Counted from the first letter of the stretch, positions 8,318 through 18,400 are shown. The stretch: DNA of 64,000 nt from Polaribacter sp. Hel1_33_78 (GCF_900106075.1 NZ_LT629794.1:62001-126000), one strand, 5' to 3'. Notes: generated by a model not told the origin, from the letters alone. Made by a program: numbers and translations.

Positions 8318-11300
8318 ATGAAGAAAATTTACACAATACTAATTGCTGTTTTCTCAATTGTTTTTACATTAAATGTACAAGCACAAGAGAAAACTATTTC
8401 TGGTACAGTAACATCTAAATCAGATGCTTCTACATTGCCAGGAGTAAGCGTTGTTGTACAAGGTACAACAAAGGGAACAGAAACAGACTTTGATGGTAAA
8501 TACACTATTAAAGCTTCTGTTGGAGAAAAATTAAGCTTTTCATACTTAGGTATGAAAACACAAACAGTATTTATTGGTGCATCTAGTACTATAAATATTG
8601 TTTTAGAAGACGATGCAGATCAACTAGATGAAATAGTTGTTACTGCACTTGGTATTAAAAAATCAAGAAAAACACTTACTTACTCCGCACAAGATGTTAA
8701 AGGAGATGATTTAACAAGAGTAAAACAGACAAACCCGATTAATAGTTTATCTGGTAAATCTGCTGGTTTAACAATTACTAGAAGTTCTTCTGGTGTTGGT
8801 GGCGCTACCAAAGTAGTGTTAAGAGGTAATTCCTCTACTAGCAATAATGATCCTTTATATGTTATAGATGGTGTACCAATGCAAAACAATGGTAATGGTC
8901 AAAATGGAGAGACTCCTGGAGCTAACATTTTTGGAAGTCAAACAGGGAATAGAGATGGTGGAGATATAACTTCTCTTATCAATCCTGATGATGTTGAGAG
9001 TATGACTATTTTAAAAGGAGCTTCTGCAGCTGCTTTATATGGAAGTCAAGGTGCTAATGGTGTGATCTTAATTACCACAAAAAGTGGAAAAGAAGGAAAA
9101 ATAAAAGTAAATTTTAATTCAACTCTTACAATTGATAATGTTGTTTCTTTACCTAAACTACAAACAGAATATCAATCTCTTTCTGTTGGAGGAGCTATCT
9201 CTGAAAACGGCAGAGTTACAGATCCTAAATCTTGGGGAGGTAAAACTAGTGGTTTATCTAATACTGTAGATGATTTTTTTAATACAGGACAAACATTAAC
9301 TAACTCATTCTCTTTGAGTGCAGGGAATAAAATTGCTCAAACATATTTGTCTTTTGCAAACACATCTGCAAAAGGTGTAATGCCAGGAAATAGATTAAAT
9401 AGAAATGTTTTAAATGTTCGTGAAACAGCAAGTTTATTGGATGACAAAATTACAGTTTCTGCAAACATTAGTTTATCTGATCAAAGAATTTGGAACAGAC
9501 CAACAAGTGGTTTGTACTCAAACCCTTTGACAGGTTTATATTTAAACCCAGTAGGAATTGATTTAAATATATATAAAAATAATTTCGAGTATTTTAATAC
9601 AAGTACTAATATGATGGATCAGTATGCAACTTCTTTTGATGAAAACATACAACAAAATCCTTATTGGTTAACAAACAGAAATACTAGTAAAGATGGTACT
9701 CAAAGAGTAATGGCTAGTATTAGTGCTAAATATCAAATTAATGAGGACTTATCTATACAATCTAGAGGTAGTTTTGATAAATCTTTCTTTTCTTTTGATA
9801 AACAATTATATGCAGGTAGCGATTTAACTTTTGTACCAGCTACAGGTAGATATATTAATGAGAAGACTGAGAATACTCAACAGTATTTAGATTTCATAGC
9901 AAATTACAGCAAAGATATCTCTGAAGATTTTAATGTAGGAGTAATATTAGGATCTAGTTTAACAAAATATAAAATTGGTGACCAAACACTTTTAGACTCA
10001 GGTCCAGAAGGATTAAGATTTCCAAACGAATTTACCATAGCAAATTTTAATTCTTCTAATGGTATTGCTCAAAGTGTATCAAACAGAGAGGTTCAATCTG
10101 TTTTTGGAGCTGCAAACTTTGGATATAAAAACATGTTATTTTTAGATGTTACAGGTAGAACAGATTGGTCTTCAACACTTGTTAATACAAATTCAAGTTC
10201 ATTCTTTTATCCATCGATTGGTTTAACAAACGTTTTAACTGAAATGTTTGAAATGCCAGAATCTGTATCTTTTGCAAAAGTTAGAGTTTCATATGCAGAG
10301 GTTGGTAAAGATATTCCTGTTGGAGCAACTATTCCTTTAAGAACTATTGGAACAACTAATTCTGGTGGTACTATTGGTTCTGCAAATCAAGCTTCATTTG
10401 CTCCTAGAGAAGGTGAAACTTTAGAGCCAGAAAAACAAAAGTCTTTCGAGATTGGTACAGAATGGAGATTCTTTGGAAGTCGTTTAGGAGTAGATTTAAC
10501 ATATTATAATTCTAAAACAGAAAATCAAATATTCTTTATTGCTGCTCAACCAAACGTTCAAGGATATACTCAGAATATCGTGAATGCGGGTAAGATTTCA
10601 AATAGTGGAATTGAACTAGTAATAAATGGAAAACCAATAGTAAATGACAATTTTAAATGGAATTCTTCTTTAAACTATGCTTCTAATAAAAATAAAGTAA
10701 TATCTGTTCATCCATCTTTAGATAATGGTGAAGCGATTTTAACAGCACCTGGTGTTAATGGATATGGATTTTCTTTAATAGAGGGAGAAGATTTTGGAAG
10801 TATTAGAGGAAAATCTGTAATAAGAAATTCTAATGGGTTACCAGTTGTTAATGACGATGGTGCTGGAAATTTAACGATTGAGGCTACAGAATTTGAAACA
10901 ATAGCACATGCTCAACCAGATTATACTTTAGGGTGGAGTAATACTTTCGACTTTAAAAACTTTTCTGTAAACTTTTTAATTGATGGAAAATTCGGTGGAG
11001 AAGTAGTAAGTGTAACAGAAGCAATTAATGATTTCTATGGTGTATCTCAAGCATCTGCTGATGCTAGAAACAATGGAATGATAGATGTTGTTACTACAAC
11101 AGGTTCTGCCACACAAATGTCTGCACAAGATTATTTTACAAAAACAGGTGGTAGAGCGGGTCTATTAGGAGAATATGTATATAGTGCAACAAATGTAAGT
11201 TTAAGAGAGTTATCAGTAGCATATACATTGCCAAAAGTTTCTAAATATTTCGAAAGTGTAAAACTTTCATTAATTGCAAACAATCTCTTCTTTTTATATA

Positions 11301-11419
11301 AAGATGCACCCTTCGATCCTAATATTGCATCAAGTACAGGTATAGGTTTACAGGGAGTTGATATCTATGGACAACCTTCAACTAGAAGTATTGGATTAAA
11401 CATGAACATAAATTTCTAA
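8318..11419 (+). CDS. SusC/RagA-type TonB-dependent outer-membrane transporter
   Basis: A 1033-residue outer-membrane importer. A signal peptide (MKKIYTILIAVFSIVFTLNVQAQ) is followed by the carboxypeptidase-D-like N-terminal extension (about 25-100), a TonB box (DEIVVTALG, about 107), the plug with VLRGNSSTSNNDPLYVIDGVP, and a 22-strand barrel ending in LNMNINF. It forms the usual pedal-bin complex with the SusD protein encoded 4 bases downstream and uses TonB energy. Context (GH20, GlcNAc kinase, NagB) predicts chito-oligosaccharides or other GlcNAc glycans as cargo. The 204-base gap to the divergent kinase holds its promoter: an AT-rich stretch with TATATATATTTTTTTG near 8246-8261 resembles, but does not exactly match, the -7 consensus. 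Confidence 0.95.
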   Translation: MKKIYTILIAVFSIVFTLNVQAQEKTISGTVTSKSDASTLPGVSVVVQGTTKGTETDFDGKYTIKASVGEKLSFSYLGMKTQTVFIGASSTINIVLEDDADQLDEIVVTALGIKKSRKTLTYSAQDVKGDDLTRVKQTNPINSLSGKSAGLTITRSSSGVGGATKVVLRGNSSTSNNDPLYVIDGVPMQNNGNGQNGETPGANIFGSQTGNRDGGDITSLINPDDVESMTILKGASAAALYGSQGANGVILITTKSGKEGKIKVNFNSTLTIDNVVSLPKLQTEYQSLSVGGAISENGRVTDPKSWGGKTSGLSNTVDDFFNTGQTLTNSFSLSAGNKIAQTYLSFANTSAKGVMPGNRLNRNVLNVRETASLLDDKITVSANISLSDQRIWNRPTSGLYSNPLTGLYLNPVGIDLNIYKNNFEYFNTSTNMMDQYATSFDENIQQNPYWLTNRNTSKDGTQRVMASISAKYQINEDLSIQSRGSFDKSFFSFDKQLYAGSDLTFVPATGRYINEKTENTQQYLDFIANYSKDISEDFNVGVILGSSLTKYKIGDQTLLDSGPEGLRFPNEFTIANFNSSNGIAQSVSNREVQSVFGAANFGYKNMLFLDVTGRTDWSSTLVNTNSSSFFYPSIGLTNVLTEMFEMPESVSFAKVRVSYAEVGKDIPVGATIPLRTIGTTNSGGTIGSANQASFAPREGETLEPEKQKSFEIGTEWRFFGSRLGVDLTYYNSKTENQIFFIAAQPNVQGYTQNIVNAGKISNSGIELVINGKPIVNDNFKWNSSLNYASNKNKVISVHPSLDNGEAILTAPGVNGYGFSLIEGEDFGSIRGKSVIRNSNGLPVVNDDGAGNLTIEATEFETIAHAQPDYTLGWSNTFDFKNFSVNFLIDGKFGGEVVSVTEAINDFYGVSQASADARNNGMIDVVTTTGSATQMSAQDYFTKTGGRAGLLGEYVYSATNVSLRELSVAYTLPKVSKYFESVKLSLIANNLFFLYKDAPFDPNIASSTGIGLQGVDIYGQPSTRSIGLNMNINF

Positions 11420-11423
11420 GACG

Positions 11424-13001
11424 ATGAAAAATATATATAAATACTTAGCAGCTTCATTACTAGTTATTGGTTTTGCTAGTTGTACAGAAGATTTTGAAGA
11501 CATTAATACAAATCCAAATGGTATTACTGAAGAAAGTCTTACACAGATGAATAATAATGTTGGAAATGAATTTCAACCAATGTTTTTAAATGTTTTTAAT
11601 GTAACTCCAGCTTGGAACTATCAGTTACAACAAAACCTTTTAGGTGATACATTTTCAGGATACATGACTCCTCCTACACCATTTGCAGGAAATGTGAACA
11701 ACATGACGTATTCATTAGTAGATGGATGGAATGGTTTTCCTTGGTCTGATGCTTATGGAAATATAATGCCACAAGCATTAAATGTAAAAAATGCTGTTCA
11801 ACTCGGTGGAGATGAAAAAGGTGTAAAGTTTGTTCATTTAGCTAACATCATTAAGGTAACTGCAATGCATCGTGTTTCTGATATCTATGGACCAATTAGA
11901 TATACTAAATTTAATGACTTTGCAACTACAGGTGAATACGATTCTCAAGAAGTTGCTTACCAAGCATTCTTTGATGATTTAGCAACTGCTATAGATGGTT
12001 TAGAGCCTTTTATTGGAGATGTACAATTTCAACCTTTTGATATGGCTGCTTTTGGAGGAGATATAGCAAAATGGAGACAATATGCTAATAGTTTAAGATT
12101 AAGATTAGCAATGCGTGTAGTAAATACAAATCCATCTTTAGCTAAATCTCAAGGAGAATTAGCATTAAGTAGTAATGCTGGTTTATTAGAATCAGAAAAC
12201 ATGGTTATAAATACTGGCTTTCCTCACCCTATTACAGTTATTAGTGGTTCTTGGGGAGATATAAGAATGGGTGCAGAAATGGAATCTATCTTAACAGGTT
12301 ATAATGATGGTAGAATGGAAACTTATTTTAATCCATCTGCAGATGCAACTTTAAGTGGAGATTATAAAGGAATTAGAATGGGTATTGATATTACCGCTAA
12401 AGGCCAATATGTTGAACATTCTTCTATAGGTAAAGTAATTGATGGAGAAACATTAACTTGGATGACATCAGCAGAAATTCTATTATTAAAAGCTGAAGCA
12501 GCATTAAGAGGATGGGCTAATGCAGGTGATGAAAAAGCAAATTATGAAGCTGGTGTAACTGAATCATTTTCTCAGCATGGTGTTTCTGGAATCGCTGCTT
12601 ATTTAGCAGATAATACAAGTACTCCTGCAGATTTTGTAGATGCTTTAAATCCTGTAAATAACATAGCTTACGCAAGTGATGTAAAAATTGCATACAATAC
12701 AGCTGGTACTAATGAAGAAAAATTAGAACAAATTATTACACAAAAGTGGATAGCAATGTTTCCTGATGGACAAGAAGCTTGGTCTGAGTTTAGAAGAACA
12801 GGTTACCCTAGAGTTTTTCCAGTAGTAGTTAATAATAGTGGAGGTACTATAGATACAGATACTCAAATAAGAAGAATAAATTTTGTAGCCAATGAGGTTA
12901 ATACAAATGGCGAAAATGTTCAAACAGCAGTTAGTTTATTAGGTGGTCCTGATAATGGTGGGACAAGATTATGGTGGGACAAAGCAGGTTCTAACTTTTA
13001 G
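11424..13001 (+). CDS. SusD/RagB-like glycan-binding lipoprotein
   Basis: A 525-residue surface lipoprotein (MKNIYKYLAASLLVIGFASC, Cys20) with the early DINTNPNG turn typical of the SusD-like-2 subfamily. Tetratricopeptide-like helices follow, including the WRQYANSLRLRLAMRV segment and WMTSAEILLLKAEAALRG, and the C-terminal WSEFRRTGYPR motif found in this family. It caps the SusC barrel and captures the glycan at the cell surface. It is co-transcribed with susC (4-base gap) and followed by a strong terminator, so the pair forms its own transcript separate from the catabolic operon. Ligand specificity is inferred from the neighbours. Confidence 0.93.
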   Translation: MKNIYKYLAASLLVIGFASCTEDFEDINTNPNGITEESLTQMNNNVGNEFQPMFLNVFNVTPAWNYQLQQNLLGDTFSGYMTPPTPFAGNVNNMTYSLVDGWNGFPWSDAYGNIMPQALNVKNAVQLGGDEKGVKFVHLANIIKVTAMHRVSDIYGPIRYTKFNDFATTGEYDSQEVAYQAFFDDLATAIDGLEPFIGDVQFQPFDMAAFGGDIAKWRQYANSLRLRLAMRVVNTNPSLAKSQGELALSSNAGLLESENMVINTGFPHPITVISGSWGDIRMGAEMESILTGYNDGRMETYFNPSADATLSGDYKGIRMGIDITAKGQYVEHSSIGKVIDGETLTWMTSAEILLLKAEAALRGWANAGDEKANYEAGVTESFSQHGVSGIAAYLADNTSTPADFVDALNPVNNIAYASDVKIAYNTAGTNEEKLEQIITQKWIAMFPDGQEAWSEFRRTGYPRVFPVVVNNSGGTIDTDTQIRRINFVANEVNTNGENVQTAVSLLGGPDNGGTRLWWDKAGSNF

Positions 13002-13031
13002 AAATTACATAGTTTTTTTGATTAATTATTT

Positions 13032-13068
13032 CAACCGGAAATGTTTCATACATTTCCGGTTGTTTTTT
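13032..13068 (+). terminator. Strong Rho-independent terminator after SusC/SusD
   Basis: A perfect 12-bp stem, CAACCGGAAATG (13032-13043) with CATTTCCGGTTG (13051-13062), has a 7-base loop and is followed by six T. It separates the transport pair from the downstream catabolic operon. Confidence 0.93.
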
Positions 13069-13164
13069 GTACTTGATTTTCTGTTTTTGGTCGATAAAAT
13101 TATTATTAATCTTTAGTCTACAGTACTTTTATATCTAGATAGGAAAAATTAAAAAACACTTATT

Positions 13165-15087
13165 ATGCTTAAACAAACGAAAACAACATATCAACAAGTA
13201 GGGCAATTTGAAGATACTAGATATGAAAAAATTCATAATGTTACTTATCATTCTTCTCATGAAGCATCAAAATTTGTTGCTCAAGAAATTGCAGATTTAA
13301 TAAGACAAAAACAAAACGAAAATAAAAATTGTGTCCTTGGTTTAGCTACAGGTTCATCCCCAATAAAGGTTTATGAAGAACTGGTTAGAATGCATAATGA
13401 AGAAGGATTAAGCTTCGAAAATGTAATCACTTTTAATTTAGATGAGTATTATTCTATGGATAAAAGTAATATTCAAAGTTATTTTTATTTTATGCATGAG
13501 CATCTTTTTAATCATGTAGATATTTTATCAGAAAATATTAATATTCCTGATGGAACCGTTTCTTTAGATGATTTATATCAATATTGTATCGATTATGAAA
13601 TGAGGATTAAAAAAGTTGGTGGATTAGATTTTCAACTTTTAGGTATTGGTAGAACAGGTCACATTGGTTTTAATGAACCAGGTTCTCATGTAAATTCTGG
13701 AACAAGAATTATTACCTTAAATCATATTACTAGAGTAGATGCAGCACCCGCATTTTTAGAAATTAAAAATGTACCTAGAAAAGCAATTACAATGGGAATT
13801 GGTACTGTAAAAAGTGCTAAAAGAATTGTTTTATTGGCTTGGGGATCAAATAAAAGCGAGATAATAAAGGAGACAATTGAAGGAGGAATTAGTTCTCAAG
13901 TACCAGCAACTTATTTACAAGAACATAATAATACAACATTTGTTATTGATGAAGCGGCTGCATCTAAACTTACACGTACAGAAACACCTTGGCTGGTAAC
14001 CTCTTGTGTTTGGGATGATAGATTAAAATTAAAAGCGGTTGTTTGGTTAAGTAATTTAATGAATAAATCGATTTTAAAATTAACAGATAGTGATTATAAT
14101 GATAATGGTATGTCTGGACTTTTAACGATTGAGGGCACTGCTTATGACTTAAACATTAAGATGTTTAATAAGTTACAGCAAACAATTACAGGTTGGCCTG
14201 GAGGAAAACCAAATGCTGATGATACTCATAGACCAGAAAGAGCAACACCTAATAAAAAACGAGTTGTTATTTTTAGTCCTCATCCAGATGATGATGTAAT
14301 TTCTATGGGTGGAACTTTTGATCGATTAGTAGAGCAGGGTCATGATGTGCATGTAGTATACCAAACTTCTGGAAATATTGCTGTATCTGATGAAGAAGCA
14401 TTAAAATTTGCAGAAATTTCTAAAGGATTTAGCACAAACTCTGAAAAAATAAATAACATTATCAGTTTTATTAAAAGTAAAAAAGGAAATGATATTATAG
14501 ATTCTTTGGATGTAAGACAATTAAAAGGAGCTATCAGAAAAAGTGAATCTCTTGCTGCAACCAGATATTTAGGTTTGCCAGATAAAAATGTACACTTTTT
14601 AAATCTTCCTTTTTATGAAACAGGAACGATTAAGAAAGGAAACCTTACTCAAGAAGATATAGACATTATGATTAGTTTGATTGATTCAGTTAAACCACAT
14701 CAAATATATGCAGCTGGCGATTTAGCAGATCCTCATGGAACCCATAAAGTTTGTTTAGACGCCTTATTTATGGCTCTTGAAGAAATTAAATCAGAAAAAA
14801 AATACATGAAAGATTGTTGGGTTTGGTTGTATAGAGGTGCTTGGCATGAGTGGGAGCCAGATGAAATTGAAATGGCTGTTCCTATGAGTCCTGATCAGGT
14901 ATTAAAAAAGAGACATGCTATTTTTTATCATCAATCTCAAAAAGATGGTGTAATGTTTCAAGGCGGAGATTCTAGAGAATTTTGGGTTAGAGTTGAAGAC
15001 AGAAATAGATTAACTGCAAAAAAGTATAACGATTTTGGATTAGCAGATTATGCAGCCATAGAAGCTTTTAAGAGATATCGTTTTTAA
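13165..15087 (+). CDS. nagB: Glucosamine-6-phosphate deaminase fused to a PIG-L/LmbE deacetylase domain
   Basis: A 640-residue two-domain protein; NagB alone is about 266 residues. The N-terminal NagB domain (about 25-290) has LGLATGSSPIKVYEELV, FNLDEYY (Asp93, the E. coli Asp72 equivalent) and GIGRTGHIGFNEPGS (His166, Glu171). The position of E. coli Asp141 is Thr164, a position that also varies in other NagB proteins. The C-terminal PIG-L domain (about 365-600) has the metal motif SPHPDDD (His373, Asp376) and a second His pair in DPHGTHK (524-527). NagB converts glucosamine-6-P to fructose-6-P and ammonia. PIG-L enzymes remove acetyl groups from GlcNAc-containing substrates, and no NagA is present here, so the fusion may deacetylate and deaminate in one chain (inference). 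It heads the catabolic operon. Confidence 0.93.
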   Translation: MLKQTKTTYQQVGQFEDTRYEKIHNVTYHSSHEASKFVAQEIADLIRQKQNENKNCVLGLATGSSPIKVYEELVRMHNEEGLSFENVITFNLDEYYSMDKSNIQSYFYFMHEHLFNHVDILSENINIPDGTVSLDDLYQYCIDYEMRIKKVGGLDFQLLGIGRTGHIGFNEPGSHVNSGTRIITLNHITRVDAAPAFLEIKNVPRKAITMGIGTVKSAKRIVLLAWGSNKSEIIKETIEGGISSQVPATYLQEHNNTTFVIDEAAASKLTRTETPWLVTSCVWDDRLKLKAVVWLSNLMNKSILKLTDSDYNDNGMSGLLTIEGTAYDLNIKMFNKLQQTITGWPGGKPNADDTHRPERATPNKKRVVIFSPHPDDDVISMGGTFDRLVEQGHDVHVVYQTSGNIAVSDEEALKFAEISKGFSTNSEKINNIISFIKSKKGNDIIDSLDVRQLKGAIRKSESLAATRYLGLPDKNVHFLNLPFYETGTIKKGNLTQEDIDIMISLIDSVKPHQIYAAGDLADPHGTHKVCLDALFMALEEIKSEKKYMKDCWVWLYRGAWHEWEPDEIEMAVPMSPDQVLKKRHAIFYHQSQKDGVMFQGGDSREFWVRVEDRNRLTAKKYNDFGLADYAAIEAFKRYRF

Positions 15088-15147
15088 TAAAAAGATGCTT
15101 AGTTGATTTTTTTTATCCATCAGAACATATAAAAACTAAAATAATTT

Positions 15148-17196
15148 ATGAAAAGAGTTCTTACAATTATTATGCTTAGTCTTTTTAACTATTATTATTT
15201 TTATTCTCAAAGTAGTTTAATTGAGAAATATAATTTAATGCCTTGGCCACAAGAAATCAATGAAAACAGTGCTTCTTTTAATATAGATGAGCAACTAACA
15301 ATTCATATTTCTGGAGAAGATGCTAAACAAAGAGTTCACAATAATGCTGTTCAATTTTTAAGAAGACTTGCTAATAGGACAGGGATTTTTATAGATTCGG
15401 GTTTTCCTATTGAAAATAAAAATGCATCCATAAATATTAATTTTGATGCAGTTTCTAAATTAACTACAGAAAGTGATGAATCTTATTCTTTGGATATCAA
15501 GAAAAGTAGAATTAGCATTAATGCAAAGACAGATGTTGGTGCGTTAAGAGGGTTAGAAACACTTTTACAATTGGTTCATTTTAATAAATCTAATTATTAT
15601 TTTGAAGGAGTTTCTGTAAGCGATTCTCCTAGATTTGTTTGGCGAGGATTAATGATAGATGCTGCTCGTCATTTTCAACCTGTTGATGTTATAAAGCGTA
15701 ATTTAGATGCAATGGCTTCTGTAAAAATGAATGTTTTTCATTGGCATTTAACAGATGACCAAGGGTTTAGGGTTGAGTCTAAAGTGTTTCCAAGATTGCA
15801 AGAAGTTGCAGCAGATGGTTTATTTTACACTCAAGAACAAATAAAAGATGTTGTTAAATATGCTTCTAATTTAGGGATAAGGGTAGTTCCAGAATTTGAT
15901 GTTCCTGGGCATGCGTCTGCAATTTTAGCTGCATATCCAGAATTGGGTAGTAAAGAAGATTATAACTATAATGTTGAACGTTTTTCTGGTGTTTTTAATC
16001 CAACTTTAAATCCTTCTAAAGAAGTTACTTATCTTTTCTTAGAAACTTTATTTAGAGAAATTACCCCTCTTTTTCCTGATGAATATTTTCACATTGGAGG
16101 TGATGAAAATGAAGGTAAACATTGGGATGGAAATGAAGAAATTCAAGAGTTTAAAAAAAAACATAACTTAAAGACCAATCATGATTTACAAACTTTTTTT
16201 AATATCAAATTAGATAAAGTATTAAAAAAATTAGATAAAAAATTAATGGGTTGGGATGAAATTTTAACACCTTCAACTCCAACAACAGCTGTAATTCATT
16301 CGTGGAGAGGAAAACACGAAGGTTTAAAACAAAGTACTTTAATAAAAGCTGCAAAAAAAGGGTATCAAACTGTACTTTCTGCAGGTTTTTATATTGATAG
16401 AGTTTTATCTGTTGATAATCATTACAATATAGATCCCATAGGAAATGCTGTTTTAACAAAAGATGAGCGTAAAAGAATTTTAGGTGCAGAAACTACAATG
16501 TGGAGTGAGCTAGTTACACCATTAACCATAGACTCTAGAATTTGGCCTAGAACTGCTGCAATAGCAGAACGTTTTTGGTCTTCAAAAGAAGTAAATGATT
16601 TAGATAATATGAAAAAAAGATTGAAAGTTATTAATTTTCAATTAGAAGAATTAGGTATTACTCATATTAAAAACAGAGACCTAATTTTAAGGAATATCGC
16701 AAATCATAAAAGTATTGACGCTTTAAAAACCTTATCTAATATTTGTGAGCCTTTAAAAGTATATTCAAGAAATAAAGGAGGTACAGAATATAAAACTTTT
16801 TCTCCTTTTACATTATTTGCTGATGCTTGTGTGCCAGATGCAGAAGATGCTGTGGTCTTTAAAAAAACAGTTACTTTGTTTTTAAAATCGAAAGATAAAA
16901 ACAACTTACACAATATTCTTACCTATTTAAAGAAATGGTCTGATAATGATGCTGAATTTGAAAAAATAAATCAAAATCCAATTACAAATTCTTTAGCATC
17001 TTTATCTAAAAATGTTTCTCAAATTTCAAAATTATTGTTTGATGCATTTCAGAATAAAAAATACACTAATGAAGATTTAAAGAATGCAAATACCCTATTA
17101 AAAAAATTAAAAGAACCTTGCCAAGACATAGAATTGGTAGTTGTAGAACCTTTAAATCAATTAAATGCTTTCTGTAAAAATAATTACACAAACTAG
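15148..17196 (+). CDS. Beta-N-acetylhexosaminidase, GH20
   Basis: A 682-residue secreted glycosidase that releases terminal GlcNAc from chito-oligosaccharides or glycans by substrate-assisted catalysis. An N-terminal signal (MKRVLTIIMLSLFNYYYFYSQ) targets it to the periplasm; there is no lipobox. A GH20b-type N-terminal domain (about 30-165) precedes the barrel, which starts at PRFVWRGLMIDAARHF. The catalytic Asp-Glu pair is D319-E320 in HIGGDENEGKHW. Other family motifs are FHWHLTDDQGFR and VIHSWRG. A helical C-terminal extension of about 150 residues (with SPFTLFADACVPDA) is present, as in longer bacterial GH20 proteins. Second gene of the operon, 60 bases after nagB. Confidence 0.94.
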   Translation: MKRVLTIIMLSLFNYYYFYSQSSLIEKYNLMPWPQEINENSASFNIDEQLTIHISGEDAKQRVHNNAVQFLRRLANRTGIFIDSGFPIENKNASININFDAVSKLTTESDESYSLDIKKSRISINAKTDVGALRGLETLLQLVHFNKSNYYFEGVSVSDSPRFVWRGLMIDAARHFQPVDVIKRNLDAMASVKMNVFHWHLTDDQGFRVESKVFPRLQEVAADGLFYTQEQIKDVVKYASNLGIRVVPEFDVPGHASAILAAYPELGSKEDYNYNVERFSGVFNPTLNPSKEVTYLFLETLFREITPLFPDEYFHIGGDENEGKHWDGNEEIQEFKKKHNLKTNHDLQTFFNIKLDKVLKKLDKKLMGWDEILTPSTPTTAVIHSWRGKHEGLKQSTLIKAAKKGYQTVLSAGFYIDRVLSVDNHYNIDPIGNAVLTKDERKRILGAETTMWSELVTPLTIDSRIWPRTAAIAERFWSSKEVNDLDNMKKRLKVINFQLEELGITHIKNRDLILRNIANHKSIDALKTLSNICEPLKVYSRNKGGTEYKTFSPFTLFADACVPDAEDAVVFKKTVTLFLKSKDKNNLHNILTYLKKWSDNDAEFEKINQNPITNSLASLSKNVSQISKLLFDAFQNKKYTNEDLKNANTLLKKLKEPCQDIELVVVEPLNQLNAFCKNNYTN

Positions 17197-17220
17197 CAAA
17201 AAACTAAACTCCTTAAAGTA

Positions 17221-17526
17221 ATGAACACTGCTGTAGAAACTACTTTTGTAGCTCCTTATCATCAACTAAACAAAAAAACTTTATTTGATTCTAATAAGAG
17301 GTATTATACATTTATAAATTGGGTTAGTGGCGAATTCGATTTGTATTTACAAGATGAATCTAATGGCCTACACGTATACTTTCCTGAAGGAAAATTCCAC
17401 ATTACGAATGAAGTTGATAATGGAAACATTATTGTACAAATTAATTTACAAAGCAAAATTCTAGAAAATGGACAACTTATTTTCAATAAAATTATGTCTG
17501 TGTATAACCTTTTATCAAAAAAATAA
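17221..17526 (+). CDS. Conserved-looking small protein of unknown function in the GlcNAc operon
   Basis: A 101-residue protein that I do not recognise. It has no signal peptide or membrane helix, so it is predicted cytoplasmic. The central part (about 25-80) is rich in alternating hydrophobic residues, for example FDLYLQ, LHVYFPEGKFHI and IIVQINLQSK, suggesting a small beta-sheet domain followed by a C-terminal helix (FNKIMSVYNLL). It sits 24 bases after the hexosaminidase and only 2 bases before the kinase start, so it is almost surely co-translated with the kinase. That position suggests an accessory role in GlcNAc metabolism, such as a kinase partner. Function unknown. Confidence 0.75.
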   Translation: MNTAVETTFVAPYHQLNKKTLFDSNKRYYTFINWVSGEFDLYLQDESNGLHVYFPEGKFHITNEVDNGNIIVQINLQSKILENGQLIFNKIMSVYNLLSKK

Positions 17527-17528
17527 AA

Positions 17529-18386
17529 ATGATTTTAATAGCAGAAAGTGGTTCTACAAAATGTGATTGGGTATTATTCTATTCATCAAATTCTTCTCCA
17601 AAAAGAATTAGGACTAAAGGGCTAAACCCTGCTATATTAAAAAAAAAAGAGTTAAAAAAAATCATTTCAGATAATAAGGAGCTCTCAGAACATAGTCATT
17701 TAGTTACATCAATTTACTTTTTTGGAGCTGGTTGTAATACATCAAAAAGTAAAAACAAAGTGCAACTAATTTTAAGTTCATGTTTTAAAAAAGCTACATC
17801 AATTGTAGAAGAAGATACTATGGCTGCTGTTTATGCAACTACCAAAACACCAGCTGTAGTTTGTATTTTAGGCACAGGTTCTAATTGCTGCTATTTTAAT
17901 GGAAAATCAATTCACTCCAAAGCCCCATCGTTAGGTTTTTTAGTTATGGATGAAGGAAGCGGAAACTACTTTGGAAAAGAGCTTTTAAAAGCTCATTACT
18001 ACAAGCAGATGCCAGAAGAATTAAGAATTATTTTTAAAGAACAGTTTGACCTAAAAGAGAAAAATGTTATTAAGAAACTATATCAATCAAAAACACCTAA
18101 CAAGTATTTAGCGAACTTTGCTATTTTTCTATTCGACAATATAGAACATCCATTCATGAAAAAAATATTAAATGAGGGAATGGATAAATTTGTAGAAAAC
18201 CATATATTACAATATTCAAAAGAATTGGAAACTGTTCCACTTCATTTTGTCGGTTCAATAAGTTTTTATGCAAAAAAAAATATTGAAAACATATTAAATA
18301 AAAGAGGTTTAAAAGGAACTAGTTTTGTCCAAAGACCTATAGACAATTTAATTGAACGCATAAAACAAGATCATTTAATTAGCTAA
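17529..18386 (+). CDS. BadF/BadG-type ATPase, probable N-acetylglucosamine kinase
   Basis: A 285-residue ASKHA-fold kinase. The phosphate-1 loop is at the N-terminus (MILIAESGSTKCDWVLF), a second phosphate loop is in CILGTGSNCC (about 115-125), and DEGSGNYFGKELL (about 140) matches the BadF/BcrA family to which eukaryotic NAGK and bacterial GlcNAc/GlcN kinases belong. In this operon it should phosphorylate imported GlcNAc to GlcNAc-6-P, which the NagB fusion would then use. It starts 2 bases after the 101-aa gene. The exact sugar (GlcNAc versus GlcN) cannot be read from sequence. Confidence 0.87.
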   Translation: MILIAESGSTKCDWVLFYSSNSSPKRIRTKGLNPAILKKKELKKIISDNKELSEHSHLVTSIYFFGAGCNTSKSKNKVQLILSSCFKKATSIVEEDTMAAVYATTKTPAVVCILGTGSNCCYFNGKSIHSKAPSLGFLVMDEGSGNYFGKELLKAHYYKQMPEELRIIFKEQFDLKEKNVIKKLYQSKTPNKYLANFAIFLFDNIEHPFMKKILNEGMDKFVENHILQYSKELETVPLHFVGSISFYAKKNIENILNKRGLKGTSFVQRPIDNLIERIKQDHLIS

Positions 18387-18400
18387 AAAGGACATAATAA

